DNA of 33,989 nt from Acidobacteriota bacterium (lineage in GTDB: Bacteria > Acidobacteriota > Vicinamibacteria > Fen-336): NCBI GenBank assembly GCA_016199625.1, contig JACQGI010000032.1, forward strand, positions 1-33,989, given 5' to 3'. The position numbers and the translations under genes were made by a program. Below, piece after piece: positions 15,829 to 25,070 of the stretch (positions are counted from its first letter, which is position 1; every line of letters begins with the position of its first letter). The notes below the pieces were generated by a model, which searched no databases, was not told the DNA's origin, and saw only the letters and a list, made by a program, of their open reading frames with translations.

Positions 15829-18800
15829 TCACACGGGCGCCGAAGCGTGGATCTCCTGCAGCGTGACGAGGTCGATCGCGCGCTCGCGGAGGGCACGGAT
15901 CGCCCGCACCATGGCCGCCGTTGCGGTGAGGGTCGTCACGCACAGCACCCCGTGGACCGTCGCGCTCTTGCGGATGGCCCCGTCGTCGTAGAACGACTCG
16001 CGGCCCAGGGGCGTGTTGAAGACGATCTGGATCTTCGCGCTCCGGATGAAGTCCACGACGTTGGGCCGCCCCTCGTTGACCTTGTACACCATCTCCGCCG
16101 GGACGCCGTGGGCGTTCAGGAACTCGGCGGTCCCGCGGGTGGCGAGGATGCGGAAGCCCATCTCGTGGAGCTCCCGGGCGTGGGGCAGGACGCCGCCCTT
16201 GTCGTAGTCGTTGACGCTCACGAAGACGGTCCCCGACGTCGGGATCGTGACCCCCGTGGCTTCGGTCGCCTTGGCGAAGGCGATCCCGAAGTCCTCGGAG
16301 ATCCCCATGACCTCGCCGGTGGACTTCATCTCGGGCCCGAGGAGGATGTCCACGCCGGGGAACTTCACGAAGGGGAAGACCGACTCCTTCACGAAGGTGC
16401 GGTGCACCTCGAGGTCGCGGGTGAGCCCCTGCTGGGCCAGGCTGCGGCCCGCCATGATGCGGGACGCCACCTTCGCCAGGGGTACGCCGGTCGCCTTGCT
16501 CACGAACGGCGTCGTGCGGGAGGCGCGCGGGTTGACCTCGATGACGTACACGACGTCGTTCTTGACCGCGTACTGGGCGTTCATGAGCCCTCGGACCTGC
16601 AGGGCCAGGCCCAGCTTGCGCGTGTACGCGCGGATGGTCTGGAGGTGCGGGGGCGCGATCTTGTAGGTCGGCAACACCATGGCCGAGTCGCCGCTGTGGA
16701 TCCCCGCCTCCTCGATGTGCTGGAGGATCCCGCCGATCACCACGCGCTCGCCGTCACCCAGGGCGTCCACGTCCACCTCGTAGGCGTCCTCGAGGAAGCG
16801 GTCCACGAGAATCGGGTGCTCGGGAGAGGCCTTGACCGCCTCCCGGACGTACTCCTCGAGGTGGTCGGCGTCGTAGACGATGGCCATGGCCCGCCCGCCC
16901 AGCACGTAGGAGGGCCGGACGAGGACGGGGTAGCCGATCCTGCCGGCCACGGCCTTCGCCTCCTCGAGGGAGGTGGCCGTGCCGCTCTCGGGCTGGGGGA
17001 TGCCCAGCTCGGACAGGAGCGCGCTGAAGCGCTTGCGGTCCTCGGCCAGGTCGATCATGTCGGGGCTCGTGCCGAGGATGCGCACCCCGGCCCGGTGGAG
17101 CGGCAGCGCGAGCTTCAGGGGCGTCTGGCCTCCGAACTGGATGACGACCCCCTCGGGTCCCTCGAGCTCCACGACGTTCATCACGTCCTCGAAGGTGAGG
17201 GGCTCGAAGTACAGGCGGTCCGAGGTGTCGTAGTCCGTCGAGACCGTCTCGGGGTTGCAGTTGACCATGATGGTCTCGTACCCCTCCTCCTTGAAGGCGA
17301 AGGAGCCGTGACAGCAGCAGTAGTCGAACTCGATCCCCTGGCCGATGCGGTTGGGGCCGCTGCCGAGGATCATCACCTTCTTCCGGTCCGTCGGCTCGGC
17401 TTCGCACTCCTGCTCGTAAGTCGAGTAGAGGTACGGCGTGTGGGAGACGAACTCCGCGGCGCAGGTGTCCACGCGCTTGTAGACCGGCACCATCCCCTCG
17501 GCCTTGCGGCGGGCGCGGACCTCGAGCTCCGTGGAGCCCGTGAGCCCGGCGATCCCTGCGTCGGAGAACCCCATCCGCTTGGCCTCCCGCAACAAGGGTG
17601 TCGGCAGCTCGGCCAAAGGCGGCCAGGCGGCGGCAGGACGGCCCGGTTGGCGGGCGGGGTCATCTCGACCCCATCGGGGGTGCGGCGCAGCACCCCCCAG
17701 CTCCAAATCGACGATCTGCTGCATCTGGTCGAGGAACCAGGGGTCGATCCCCGTCATGCGGTGGATCTCCGCGTGGGACCAGCCCAGGTCCAGGGCCCGC
17801 TTCACGTAGAAGATCCGGTCTGGGTCCGGGGTGAGGAGCTTCTCCCTGATCCGGCCGTCCTCGAGGTCCGTGCGGGTGAATCCGGCGGCTCCGATCTCGA
17901 GGCCGCGGAGCCCCTTCTGGAGCGCCTCCTTGAACGTGCGGCCGATGGCCATCACTTCCCCGACGGACTTCATCTGGGTCCCGAGCACCGGGCTCGCGTC
18001 CCGGAACTTCTCGAAGGCCCATCGCGGGAGCTTGACCACGACGTAGTCGAGGACGGGCTCGAAGGAGGCCGGCGTCACCCGGGTGATGTCGTTCTTGATC
18101 TCGTCGAGGTGGTAACCGATGGCCAAGAGAGCCGCGATTTTCGCGATGGGGAACCCCGTGGCCTTGCTGGCGAGGGCCGAGGAGCGGCTGACCCGAGGGT
18201 TCATCTCGATGACGACCATGCGGCCCGTCCGCGGGTCCACGGCGAACTGGATGTTGGATCCGCCCGTCTCGACGCCCACCTCGCGGATGATCTTGCGCGA
18301 GGCGTTCCGCATGGCCTGGTACTCGCGGTCGGTGAGCGTCTGGGCAGGGGCGACGGTGACCGAATCCCCCGTGTGGATCCCCATCGGGTCGAAGTTCTCG
18401 ATGGAGCAGATCACCACGAAGTTGTCGGCCCGGTCCCGCATCACCTCGAGCTCGTACTCCTTCCACCCGAGGACCGACTCCTCCACGAGGACCTCGTGGA
18501 TGGGCGAGAGGTCGAGACCGCGTGAGGCGATCTCCTCGAACTCGTCCATGTTGTAGGCGATCCCGCCCCCGCTGCCGCCCAGGGTGAACGAGGGGCGAAT
18601 GACCGCGGGGAGCCCGGTCAGGTCCACGATCTTCCGGGCCTCGGCGAGGTCCTTGCCGAAGCCGCTACGGGGCACGTCGAGGCCGATGCGGCCCATGGCC
18701 TCCTTGAAGAGCCGGCGGTCCTCCCCCACCTCCACCGCCCGGCGCGAGGCCCCGATCAGCCGGATGCCCAGCCGGTCGAGGACGCCGCGTCGCGACAGCT

Positions 18801-19101
18801 CCACGGCGAGGTTCAGCGCCGTCTGCCCCCCGACGGTGGGCAGCACCGCGTCGGGACGCTCGCGTTCGAGGATCTTCTCCAGGACCTCGGGAGTGAGCGG
18901 CTCGACGTACGTGCGGTCGGCGTACTCCGGGTCCGTCATGATCGTCGCCGGGTTGGAATTCACCAGCGAGACCCGGAGCCCCTCCTTCTTGAGGACCTTG
19001 ATGGCCTGCGTGCCCGAGTAGTCGAACTCGCAAGCCTGTCCGATGACGATGGGGCCGGACCCGATGACGAGGACGGAACGGATCGAGGAATCTCTTGGCA
19101 T
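15829..19101 (-). CDS. carB: Carbamoyl-phosphate synthase large subunit
   Basis: CarB (1090 residues) makes carbamoyl phosphate from bicarbonate, ammonia (channelled from CarA) and two ATP, for pyrimidine and arginine synthesis. Two homologous ATP-grasp halves are seen. The first begins [20 protein letters not shown], the second [20 protein letters not shown]. The C-terminal MGS-type allosteric domain follows (~940-1090). The oligomerisation region carries an extra Pro/Ala/Arg-rich stretch (coded at about 17600-17705) not in E. coli CarB, which explains the slightly long protein. The ATG at 19101 is 11 bases after a TAGAAT box. It is separated from carA by an oppositely oriented broken gene, so carA and carB are unlikely to share one transcript. 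Confidence 0.97.
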   Translation of the reverse strand: MPRDSSIRSVLVIGSGPIVIGQACEFDYSGTQAIKVLKKEGLRVSLVNSNPATIMTDPEYADRTYVEPLTPEVLEKILERERPDAVLPTVGGQTALNLAVELSRRGVLDRLGIRLIGASRRAVEVGEDRRLFKEAMGRIGLDVPRSGFGKDLAEARKIVDLTGLPAVIRPSFTLGGSGGGIAYNMDEFEEIASRGLDLSPIHEVLVEESVLGWKEYELEVMRDRADNFVVICSIENFDPMGIHTGDSVTVAPAQTLTDREYQAMRNASRKIIREVGVETGGSNIQFAVDPRTGRMVVIEMNPRVSRSSALASKATGFPIAKIAALLAIGYHLDEIKNDITRVTPASFEPVLDYVVVKLPRWAFEKFRDASPVLGTQMKSVGEVMAIGRTFKEALQKGLRGLEIGAAGFTRTDLEDGRIREKLLTPDPDRIFYVKRALDLGWSHAEIHRMTGIDPWFLDQMQQIVDLELGGAAPHPRWGRDDPARQPGRPAAAWPPLAELPTPLLREAKRMGFSDAGIAGLTGSTELEVRARRKAEGMVPVYKRVDTCAAEFVSHTPYLYSTYEQECEAEPTDRKKVMILGSGPNRIGQGIEFDYCCCHGSFAFKEEGYETIMVNCNPETVSTDYDTSDRLYFEPLTFEDVMNVVELEGPEGVVIQFGGQTPLKLALPLHRAGVRILGTSPDMIDLAEDRKRFSALLSELGIPQPESGTATSLEEAKAVAGRIGYPVLVRPSYVLGGRAMAIVYDADHLEEYVREAVKASPEHPILVDRFLEDAYEVDVDALGDGERVVIGGILQHIEEAGIHSGDSAMVLPTYKIAPPHLQTIRAYTRKLGLALQVRGLMNAQYAVKNDVVYVIEVNPRASRTTPFVSKATGVPLAKVASRIMAGRSLAQQGLTRDLEVHRTFVKESVFPFVKFPGVDILLGPEMKSTGEVMGISEDFGIAFAKATEATGVTIPTSGTVFVSVNDYDKGGVLPHARELHEMGFRILATRGTAEFLNAHGVPAEMVYKVNEGRPNVVDFIRSAKIQIVFNTPLGRESFYDDGAIRKSATVHGVLCVTTLTATAAMVRAIRALRERAIDLVTLQEIHASAPV

Positions 19102-19112
19102 CCGAGCAGGTG

Positions 19113-19118
19113 ATTCTA
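19113..19118 (-). promoter_or_regulatory. -10-like box for carB
   Basis: TAGAAT on the minus strand ends 11 bases before the carB ATG. The spacer CACCTGCTCGG lacks a good Shine-Dalgarno sequence. No -35 match is seen at 16-18 bases. Its presence fits carB having its own promoter rather than depending on carA. Confidence 0.45.
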
Positions 19119-19172
19119 CCCCAGCAGGCTCCGAAAGCCCGCCGGCGGGTGGGCGACGGCCGCGGGGGCCCG

Positions 19173-19178
19173 TAGAAT
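19173..19178 (+). promoter_or_regulatory. -10-like box for the broken gene at 19193
   Basis: TAGAAT on the plus strand lies 14 bases before the ATG at 19193. It is the same hexamer as the divergent carB box 55 bases away. No -35 match is visible. Confidence 0.4.
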
Positions 19179-19192
19179 GGCCTCCCCGCGAC

Positions 19193-19887
19193 ATGAGACA
19201 GCTCCCGGTCGGAGGGCGCCTGGCCTGGACGCTGGTCCTGGCCTTGGCGTTCCTCGCGGGCCTCGTGCTCCTGCTGCCGCTCCCGCCGCGCCCGCTCGAG
19301 GCGCAGCTCGACCCGTCGTGGCAGGTGGCCCTGCACGTCCTCTTCCGTGCGGGGAGCCGCTTCGGCCTGCACGTCCACTGGAAGACGGGCCTCACGGGCT
19401 ATGCGGCGTTCCAGGTCCGGGCCGCCCGGGGCGCGTTGGTCTCCGCGCGCCACGGCCGCGGGAGGTGCGCTTCCTGCCGCTCGCCGACGCCGTGTGCCGC
19501 ACGGGGGCCACCGTGCAGCTGCCCCAGGTTCCCGACCTCGTGTGGGCTCGCCTCGACCTCGGCGCCACCCTCGGCGGGCGGCTTCTGGGCCTTCTCTGGA
19601 AGCCGCCGCGCGTCGACATCGAGGTGAAGACCCGCGACGGCGGCACCAGGACCTACCGCCTGGTGCCCGAGCTGGCGCGGGCCGGCTTCCTCCTTTCGCC
19701 GTGCGTCGGCGACCGGGCCGCCTTTGCGCTGGTGTCGGCCGGCGCGGACGGGGAGGCGCTCTCCGGGTCCCGCGTCGAGAGCTTCCGCGTCTCCTGCCGA
19801 TCGGACGCCTGGTGCTACCGCGACACGTTCGCCCTCTCGCTGTCGAGGCTGTATCCCCACGTGCTGTACGTCTGCGAGAGGCCGTAG
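19193..19887 (+). pseudogene. Frameshifted, probably internally deleted membrane protein
   Basis: Two coding-like segments lie in different frames. From 19193 to about 19460 one frame encodes a hydrophobic N-terminal segment ([18 protein letters not shown]) and then [15 protein letters not shown] and [17 protein letters not shown]. This resembles the start of large polytopic membrane proteins, which have a similar FG-D-TxGPxGF stretch. From about 19460 to 19887 the next frame encodes EVRFLPLADAVCRTG to RLYPHVLYVCERP, with strong third-position GC. A single-base indel near 19450-19463 would join them into ~231 residues. My reading is that the transmembrane middle was deleted and the ends were fused out of frame. 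Sequencing error or a short intact family with one frameshift are alternatives. It lies between carA and carB in the opposite orientation, ending four bases from the carA stop. Confidence 0.6.
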
Positions 19888-19891
19888 GGGC

Positions 19892-21004
19892 TCAGGCGCG
19901 GGAGCCGTGGGCCTCCATCATGCGGACGAACTCGGCGAAGAGGTAGTGGCTGTCGTGGGGTCCGGGGCTTGCCTCGGGATGGTACTGCACCGAGATCACC
20001 GGCAGGTCGCGATGGCGGAACCCCTCGACGGTGCCGTCGTTGAGGTTGACGTGGGTCTGGACGAACTCGGGCCGGGCGAAGAGCGAAGGGTCCACGGCGA
20101 AGCCGTGGTTCTGCGACGTCACCTCCACCTGGCCGGTCTGCAGGTTCTTGACCGGATGGTTCGCGCCGCGGTGGCCGAACTTGAGCTTGAAGGTCTTCCC
20201 TCCGCACGCCAGGCCGAGGATCTGATGGCCGAGGCAGATGCCGAAGACGGGAAGGCCCCGGTCCATGAAGGCTTTCGACGCCTCGATGGCGTAGGTCACG
20301 GGCTCGGGGTCACCGGGCCCGTTGGAGAGGAAGACGCCGTCGGGGCCGAGGCTCAGGGCCTCGGCCGCGGTGGTGGTGGCGGGCACGACGGTGACGTCGC
20401 ATCCGGCGCGGCCGAGCATCCGGAGGATGTTCTGCTTCATCCCGAAGTCGTAGGCCACGACGCGGAACCGCCCGGGCCGCCCCTCGGTGGTCTCGAAGCG
20501 GTAGGGCACGGGGCACGTGACCTCGCGGGCGAGGTCGGCTCCGACCATCGAGCGCGAGGCCCCGGCACGCGCCACCAGGGCCTCGCCGTCGAAGACGCGG
20601 GTCGAGAGGACCCCCCGCTTGGCCCCGTGGGTGCGCAGGTGGCGGGTGAGGGCGCGGGTGTCGATCTCGCTGATGCCCACGATCCCGTGGTCGTCGAGAT
20701 AGCGGTGCAGCTCCCCCGAGGCGCGCCACGACGACGCCATGGTGGACGCCTCGCGCACGACGAACCCCGCCACCTGGGGCCGTGCCGACTCCACGTCCTC
20801 CGGGTTCACGCCGTAGTTCCCGATGTGGGGATACGTCATGGTGACGATCTGGCCGGCGTACGAGGGGTCCGTCAGGACCTCCTGGTAACCGCAGAGAGCG
20901 GTGTTGAACACCACCTCGCCCGTCGCCTCCCCTTCCCGACCGAAGGACCGACCCTCGAAGACGAGGCCGTCCTCCAGCGCCAGGACGGCACGCGCACCGC
21001 TCAT
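19892..21004 (-). CDS. carA: Carbamoyl-phosphate synthase small subunit
   Basis: CarA (370 residues) hydrolyses glutamine and passes ammonia to CarB. The N-terminal CPSase_sm domain includes [20 protein letters not shown]. The C-terminal glutamine amidotransferase has the nucleophile elbow FGICLGHQ and the triad His/Glu in [13 protein letters not shown]. The ATG at 21004 has AAGGAG six bases upstream. It lies 26 bases after ktrA, so it may be read from the kinase-Ktr run. carB is downstream, but beyond a broken gene of opposite orientation. Confidence 0.96.
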   Translation of the reverse strand: MSGARAVLALEDGLVFEGRSFGREGEATGEVVFNTALCGYQEVLTDPSYAGQIVTMTYPHIGNYGVNPEDVESARPQVAGFVVREASTMASSWRASGELHRYLDDHGIVGISEIDTRALTRHLRTHGAKRGVLSTRVFDGEALVARAGASRSMVGADLAREVTCPVPYRFETTEGRPGRFRVVAYDFGMKQNILRMLGRAGCDVTVVPATTTAAEALSLGPDGVFLSNGPGDPEPVTYAIEASKAFMDRGLPVFGICLGHQILGLACGGKTFKLKFGHRGANHPVKNLQTGQVEVTSQNHGFAVDPSLFARPEFVQTHVNLNDGTVEGFRHRDLPVISVQYHPEASPGPHDSHYLFAEFVRMMEAHGSRA

Positions 21005-21030
21005 GCTGTCTCCTTCCCCTCCATGATCCT

Positions 21031-21681
21031 CTACTCCGCCAGGCGCGTCACAGCGTCCAGGTCCTGGTCGTTGCCGATGAGGACGAGGATGTCGCCGTCC
21101 GCGACGGCGTAGCTGGCGCCGGGGGCGAGGTCCAGATCACCCCCCCGCTTCACGGCCACGACCAGGGTCCGGTACCGCTTCCGGATGTCCAGCTCTCCAA
21201 GGGTCTTCCCGCGGAAGGCCTTCGGCGCCGCGATCTCCACGAGGCTGAACCCGACGCCGATGGGCAGGTACTCCAGGATCGACCGCGTGCCGAGGGCGTT
21301 GGCCACGCGCAGAGCGGTATTCCTCTCGGGGTGGACGACCTCCGTGGCACCGATGAGCCCCAGGATCTTCCCATGGTCCTCCGACACCGCCTTCGCCACG
21401 ATCTTCTTGATCCCCATCTCCTTGAGGTAGAGGGTCACCAGGATGCTGGCGTCCATCCTCTCCCCCAGGGAGACGACGACGGCATCGCAGTCGTCGATCC
21501 CGAGCGCCTTGAGGGTCTCGGGGTCCGTGCAGTCGGCCACGATGGCCTGGGTCGTATGGTCGCGGAGGTCCTGGACCTTGTCCTTGCCGGCGTCGATCCC
21601 CACGACCTCATGGCCCTTCTCGTAGAGGGTCCTGGCCACGTGGCTCCCGAACTTCCCGAGCCCGATCACCGCGAAGCGCAT
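21031..21681 (-). CDS. ktrA: Ktr/Trk potassium uptake regulatory subunit
   Basis: This 216-residue cytoplasmic protein gates the KtrB potassium channel in response to nucleotide. The RCK_N Rossmann domain opens [16 protein letters not shown] (GxGxxG), with the acidic residue of VVGID binding the ribose. The RCK_C domain spans ~135-216 ([18 protein letters not shown]). Single RCK_N plus RCK_C and length ~220 fit KtrA/KtrC rather than the double-length TrkA. It starts eight bases after the ktrB stop and shares its transcript. carA follows. Confidence 0.93.
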   Translation of the reverse strand: MRFAVIGLGKFGSHVARTLYEKGHEVVGIDAGKDKVQDLRDHTTQAIVADCTDPETLKALGIDDCDAVVVSLGERMDASILVTLYLKEMGIKKIVAKAVSEDHGKILGLIGATEVVHPERNTALRVANALGTRSILEYLPIGVGFSLVEIAAPKAFRGKTLGELDIRKRYRTLVVAVKRGGDLDLAPGASYAVADGDILVLIGNDQDLDAVTRLAE

Positions 21682-21689
21682 GCCTCAGC

Positions 21690-23051
21690 CTACCCCACCA
21701 TCACGTTCTCTTCTGCGTAGCGGAAGCGCCTCGGCGGGCGCGCCCGGCCCGCGGCGAACGCCACCGTGAGCGGCCCCAGCCGCCCGACGAACATGAGGAC
21801 GATGAGGATCGCTTTTCCGGCCGGCGTGAGCTGCGGAGTCAGGCCCGTGGAGAGGCCGACGGTGGCGAAAGCCGACACGGTCTCGAACATCAGAGACAGG
21901 AAGCGCGGCTCGGCGGCGTCGTGGGGCGCCGCCCCCTGCTCGGTGACCACCAGGAGCATCAGGGCCCCCGACGCGAGGACCCACGAGACCAGGGTGACCG
22001 AGAGCGCGCGGTCCATGACGGTGTGCGGGACGGTCCTCCCGAAGAGGAACGCCCGCCCGCGTCCCGCCCACCGCGCTCTCACGAGGCCGACCAGCAATCC
22101 GAGCGACGTCGTCTTGATACCGCCCGCGGTGGAGCCCGGCGAACCCCCGACGAACATCAGCAACACCGTGAAGAACAGCGTCCCCGCCGCGGCCCGGCCG
22201 TAGTCCACGGTGTTGAAGCCGGCGGTGCGTGGCATGACGGAGTGGAACCAGGAGACGAGCAGCTTCTCCCCCCCCGGGACGTCCCGGAGGAGGTTCCCCC
22301 ACTCGAGGCCCAGGAATCCCACGGTCCCCAGCGCCAGCAGCCAGGCCGTCACGGTCGAGACGAGCTTCGCGTGGAGGCTTAAGGCCGGCGGCCTCCGGCC
22401 CCGGATCCGGAGCGCCACCTGGTCGCGCAGCTCCATGTTCACGAGGAAGCCGAGCCCCCCTACGACGACCAGGGCCGTCACCACCAGGTTGACCGGGACG
22501 TCGCCCCGGTAGCGCGCCAGGCTGTCGGAGAAGACGGAGAAGCCTGCGTTGCAGAATGCCGAGACCGCGTGGAACAGGGCGAGGTAGAGCGCTCGGGCCG
22601 CCGGGAATTCGCTCCGCCAGCGAACCCACAGGCACAGGGCCCCCGCGACCTCCACCGTCACCGTGAAGACGAGGATGTATCGGACCAGCTTGCGGAGCTC
22701 GGCGGTGGGCGAGTGGTGCAGCGAGTCCTGGATCACCATCCGATCCTGGAAGGAGATCTGCCGCCCCAGGGCCAGGGCCACGAACACGGCGAAGGTCATG
22801 ATCCCGAGGCCGCCCGCCTGGATCAGGGCCAGGATCACCCACTGGCCGAACAGGCTGAAGCGCGTTCCAGTGTCCACCACCGTGAGGCCCGTGACGCACG
22901 TGGCCGAAGTGGCGGTGAAGAGCGCGTCCAGGAAGGAGACGGGCATGCCCGTCGAGGAGACCGGTGCGCTGAGCAACACCGCGCCCGCCAGGATCGCCCC
23001 TCCGAAGCTCGCCACCAGGACGGCCGAGGGATGGAGCTGTCCGAGGCGCAC
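21690..23051 (-). CDS. ktrB: Ktr/Trk potassium uptake membrane subunit
   Basis: This is the 453-residue K+-translocating subunit of the TrkH/KtrB superfamily, with four M1-P-M2 repeats. The four selectivity-filter glycines are all visible, in CVTGL, CNAGF, RTAGF and ATVGLS. The length and the adjacent single-RCK partner favour a Ktr-type system, which is often Na+-coupled. The start is GTG at 23051, two bases after the lepB stop; no ATG lies nearby in frame. The GTG start and minimal gap suggest coupling to lepB translation. Confidence 0.94.
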   Translation of the reverse strand: MRLGQLHPSAVLVASFGGAILAGAVLLSAPVSSTGMPVSFLDALFTATSATCVTGLTVVDTGTRFSLFGQWVILALIQAGGLGIMTFAVFVALALGRQISFQDRMVIQDSLHHSPTAELRKLVRYILVFTVTVEVAGALCLWVRWRSEFPAARALYLALFHAVSAFCNAGFSVFSDSLARYRGDVPVNLVVTALVVVGGLGFLVNMELRDQVALRIRGRRPPALSLHAKLVSTVTAWLLALGTVGFLGLEWGNLLRDVPGGEKLLVSWFHSVMPRTAGFNTVDYGRAAAGTLFFTVLLMFVGGSPGSTAGGIKTTSLGLLVGLVRARWAGRGRAFLFGRTVPHTVMDRALSVTLVSWVLASGALMLLVVTEQGAAPHDAAEPRFLSLMFETVSAFATVGLSTGLTPQLTPAGKAILIVLMFVGRLGPLTVAFAAGRARPPRRFRYAEENVMVG

Positions 23052-23053
23052 CC

Positions 23054-23662
23054 TCAGTGGATGACGCCGAGCTTGGACACAGGCCAGAACCGGAAAAGGG
23101 CCTTGCCGTAGACGTACTTCTCCGGCACCTCGCCCCAGCTCCGACTGTCGTTGCTGCTCTTCCGATGGTCCCCGAGGACGTAGTAGTACCCCTTGCTCAC
23201 CTCGTGGGCAGGATGGCTCTTGTCGTCACGGAACTGGCCGCTCAGGTAGTCCTCGCGCACCCGCATCTCGTTGACGTAGAGGACGCCGCGCCGCACCTCG
23301 ACCACGTCGCCCGGCAGCGCGACCACGCGCTTGATGAACGACACCGCCGGGTCCCGTGGGTACCAGAACACGACGACGTCGCCCCGCTCCACGGCGCGGA
23401 ACCGGTACACGAGCTTGTTGACCACGATCCGCTCGCCGTCCTCGAGGAGCGGAAGCATGCTGGTCCCCTGGACACGGAAGGCCTGGGCCACGAAGCTGAT
23501 GAGGAAGTAGCAGAAGAGGGCCGCCACGGAGAGGTCGTGGACGAGCTCCCAGAGGGCGCGGAGCACCTGCCTCTGGGACGACTCCCGTGGCGCGGCGAGA
23601 GCGCTCGCCCGCTCGACGACGAGGGGCTCGCCGACGATGGGCTCGGCGCCCGAGGGCTCCAC
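23054..23662 (-). CDS. lepB: Signal peptidase I
   Basis: This 202-residue membrane serine protease (S26) removes signal peptides from exported proteins. There is one N-terminal membrane segment (~45-62, LFCYFLISFVAQAF). The catalytic Ser68 is in GTSMLPLL and the general-base Lys111 in FIKRVVALPGD. Box E is GDHRKSSNDSRSWG. The GTG at 23662 is selected because GAGAGGG precedes it and it follows the FHA gene stop by two bases. The first ~35 residues are a non-conserved cytoplasmic lead. It lies between the FHA/RDD gene and ktrB in one run. Confidence 0.93.
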   Translation of the reverse strand: MEPSGAEPIVGEPLVVERASALAAPRESSQRQVLRALWELVHDLSVAALFCYFLISFVAQAFRVQGTSMLPLLEDGERIVVNKLVYRFRAVERGDVVVFWYPRDPAVSFIKRVVALPGDVVEVRRGVLYVNEMRVREDYLSGQFRDDKSHPAHEVSKGYYYVLGDHRKSSNDSRSWGEVPEKYVYGKALFRFWPVSKLGVIH

Positions 23663-23664
23663 TC

Positions 23665-25065
23665 TCAGGCCCTCTCCCGACGCGTCACGCGCGTCCCGGC
23701 GATCCTGTCGTGCAGGCCGAAGAGCAGGCCGAGCCCGAGCGGCAGGCCGGCGATCACGCAGCCGAGGAGCCGCACGACGGCCCGTCCCGGGCCCACCGGG
23801 AACACGCCGTCCGTCCCCTCGACGGCCAGATCGAAGAGCGCCTTGCCGGGCGTCGCTCCCCGCACGCCCCAGAAATAGACGTAGTAGCCTCCGCAGAGGG
23901 TGAGGGCCACGAGGAAGACGATCACGGAAACGAGGATCGGCAGGAAGCCGACGTCCGGCGGCCACTGCTGGGCGCCCCAGTAGAACAGGAGTGGGGCGAC
24001 GAGCACCAGCAAGCCGACGGCCACGAGCGCCGCATCCACCGCCGCGGCCACGACCCGCCGGCCGACGTCCGCCGGAGCCGACACGGCGGCCGAGCGGTGG
24101 GCCCGCTCGACTACCCGGGCTTCCGACGGCCGCCACGCGCCGTCGCTGCGCGCCGGCGACCGCTCGGCCGGAGTGAGGCGCGGGGCCGGTGTGGGGCGCC
24201 GGGCAGGCCCCGCCGGGGCGGGCTCGGCCTCGGCCGCCCGGCCCTCGGGCGGGCGGTCCGGCTCCGCGGCGGGAGCCGGCGGGGGCGCGGGCTCGGGGAC
24301 GCGAGGCGGCTCGACGGCTGCCGGCGCGGGGCGCGGTGGCTCCGGCATCGCGGCCGGGGGCGGCGCGGGACGCGGAGCCTCGGCGGGCAGCGCCGAGCCC
24401 AGGGCGGCGACGAGGGGCTCGACGGCCTTGCCCATGGCGTCCGCGGCTCCGGTGGCCGAGCCCGCGGGCTCGTCGGCCTCGCGAGACGCCACGGCACCGG
24501 CCGCCTCGGAGGCGGCGTCGTCCTCGGACCCCGGGCGCCCACCGCGGGCCGCGTCCTTCGCGAGCGGCGTGCCGCACGCGTTGCAGAACCGGGCCGGCAT
24601 GGGCACCGCCGTGCCGCAGGCCGTGCACAGCACCCGGGGCGGAACGTGGGGCGCCACCTGAGCCCCGCATTGCCGGCAGAAGACGTCGCCCTTGCGGTAG
24701 TCGGCGTTGCAGTTGGGGCACTGGAGACGCGCCGACGAGGGGTGCTGGACGACCTTGCTGCCGACCTCCTCCACGTCGGGGTCGTCGCGGAACAGCAGCC
24801 GGGCCGTCCCGATGGCCACGAGGTCCCCGTCGCGGAGGCTCCTCTCGCTCACGCGGTCGCCGTTCACCAGGGATCCGTTGCTCGAGTTGCAGTCGCGAAG
24901 GTAGTACTGACTGCCGCGGAGCTCGATGACCGCGTGGCGGCGCGACACCATGGCGTCGGGCAGCACCAGGTCGTTGGACGGGTCGCGGCCGACCGAGAGC
25001 AGCGTGCGCGGGAGCGGGATCTCCCGGCGCGACGAGGAGGTCGGGTTGACGATGAGCTTCGCCAT
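23665..25065 (-). CDS. FHA - double zinc ribbon - RDD membrane protein
   Basis: This 466-residue protein has three recognisable parts. An FHA domain (~1-92) binds phosphothreonine peptides: GR at 26-27, SRRH at 41-44 and SSNGS around N63 are the binding-loop residues. Two zinc ribbons follow, with C116/C119/C130/C133 and C147/C150/C161/C164. A Pro/Ala/Glu-rich linker (~170-330) leads to an RDD domain (~331-462) with three membrane segments and the typical TPGKALFDL. It would hold a phosphothreonine reader at the inner membrane face. It is five bases downstream of the Ser/Thr kinase, its most likely partner. The start is ATG at 25065. Confidence 0.92.
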   Translation of the reverse strand: MAKLIVNPTSSSRREIPLPRTLLSVGRDPSNDLVLPDAMVSRRHAVIELRGSQYYLRDCNSSNGSLVNGDRVSERSLRDGDLVAIGTARLLFRDDPDVEEVGSKVVQHPSSARLQCPNCNADYRKGDVFCRQCGAQVAPHVPPRVLCTACGTAVPMPARFCNACGTPLAKDAARGGRPGSEDDAASEAAGAVASREADEPAGSATGAADAMGKAVEPLVAALGSALPAEAPRPAPPPAAMPEPPRPAPAAVEPPRVPEPAPPPAPAAEPDRPPEGRAAEAEPAPAGPARRPTPAPRLTPAERSPARSDGAWRPSEARVVERAHRSAAVSAPADVGRRVVAAAVDAALVAVGLLVLVAPLLFYWGAQQWPPDVGFLPILVSVIVFLVALTLCGGYYVYFWGVRGATPGKALFDLAVEGTDGVFPVGPGRAVVRLLGCVIAGLPLGLGLLFGLHDRIAGTRVTRRERA

Positions 25066-25070
25066 GAGGG

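Noticed and set aside
15355-18525. A 1056-codon open frame on the plus strand
   Set aside because: It is the complement of patatin and carB. The His/Asp/Glu/Val-rich translation is the mirror of CarB codons, with no domain or ribosome-binding site.
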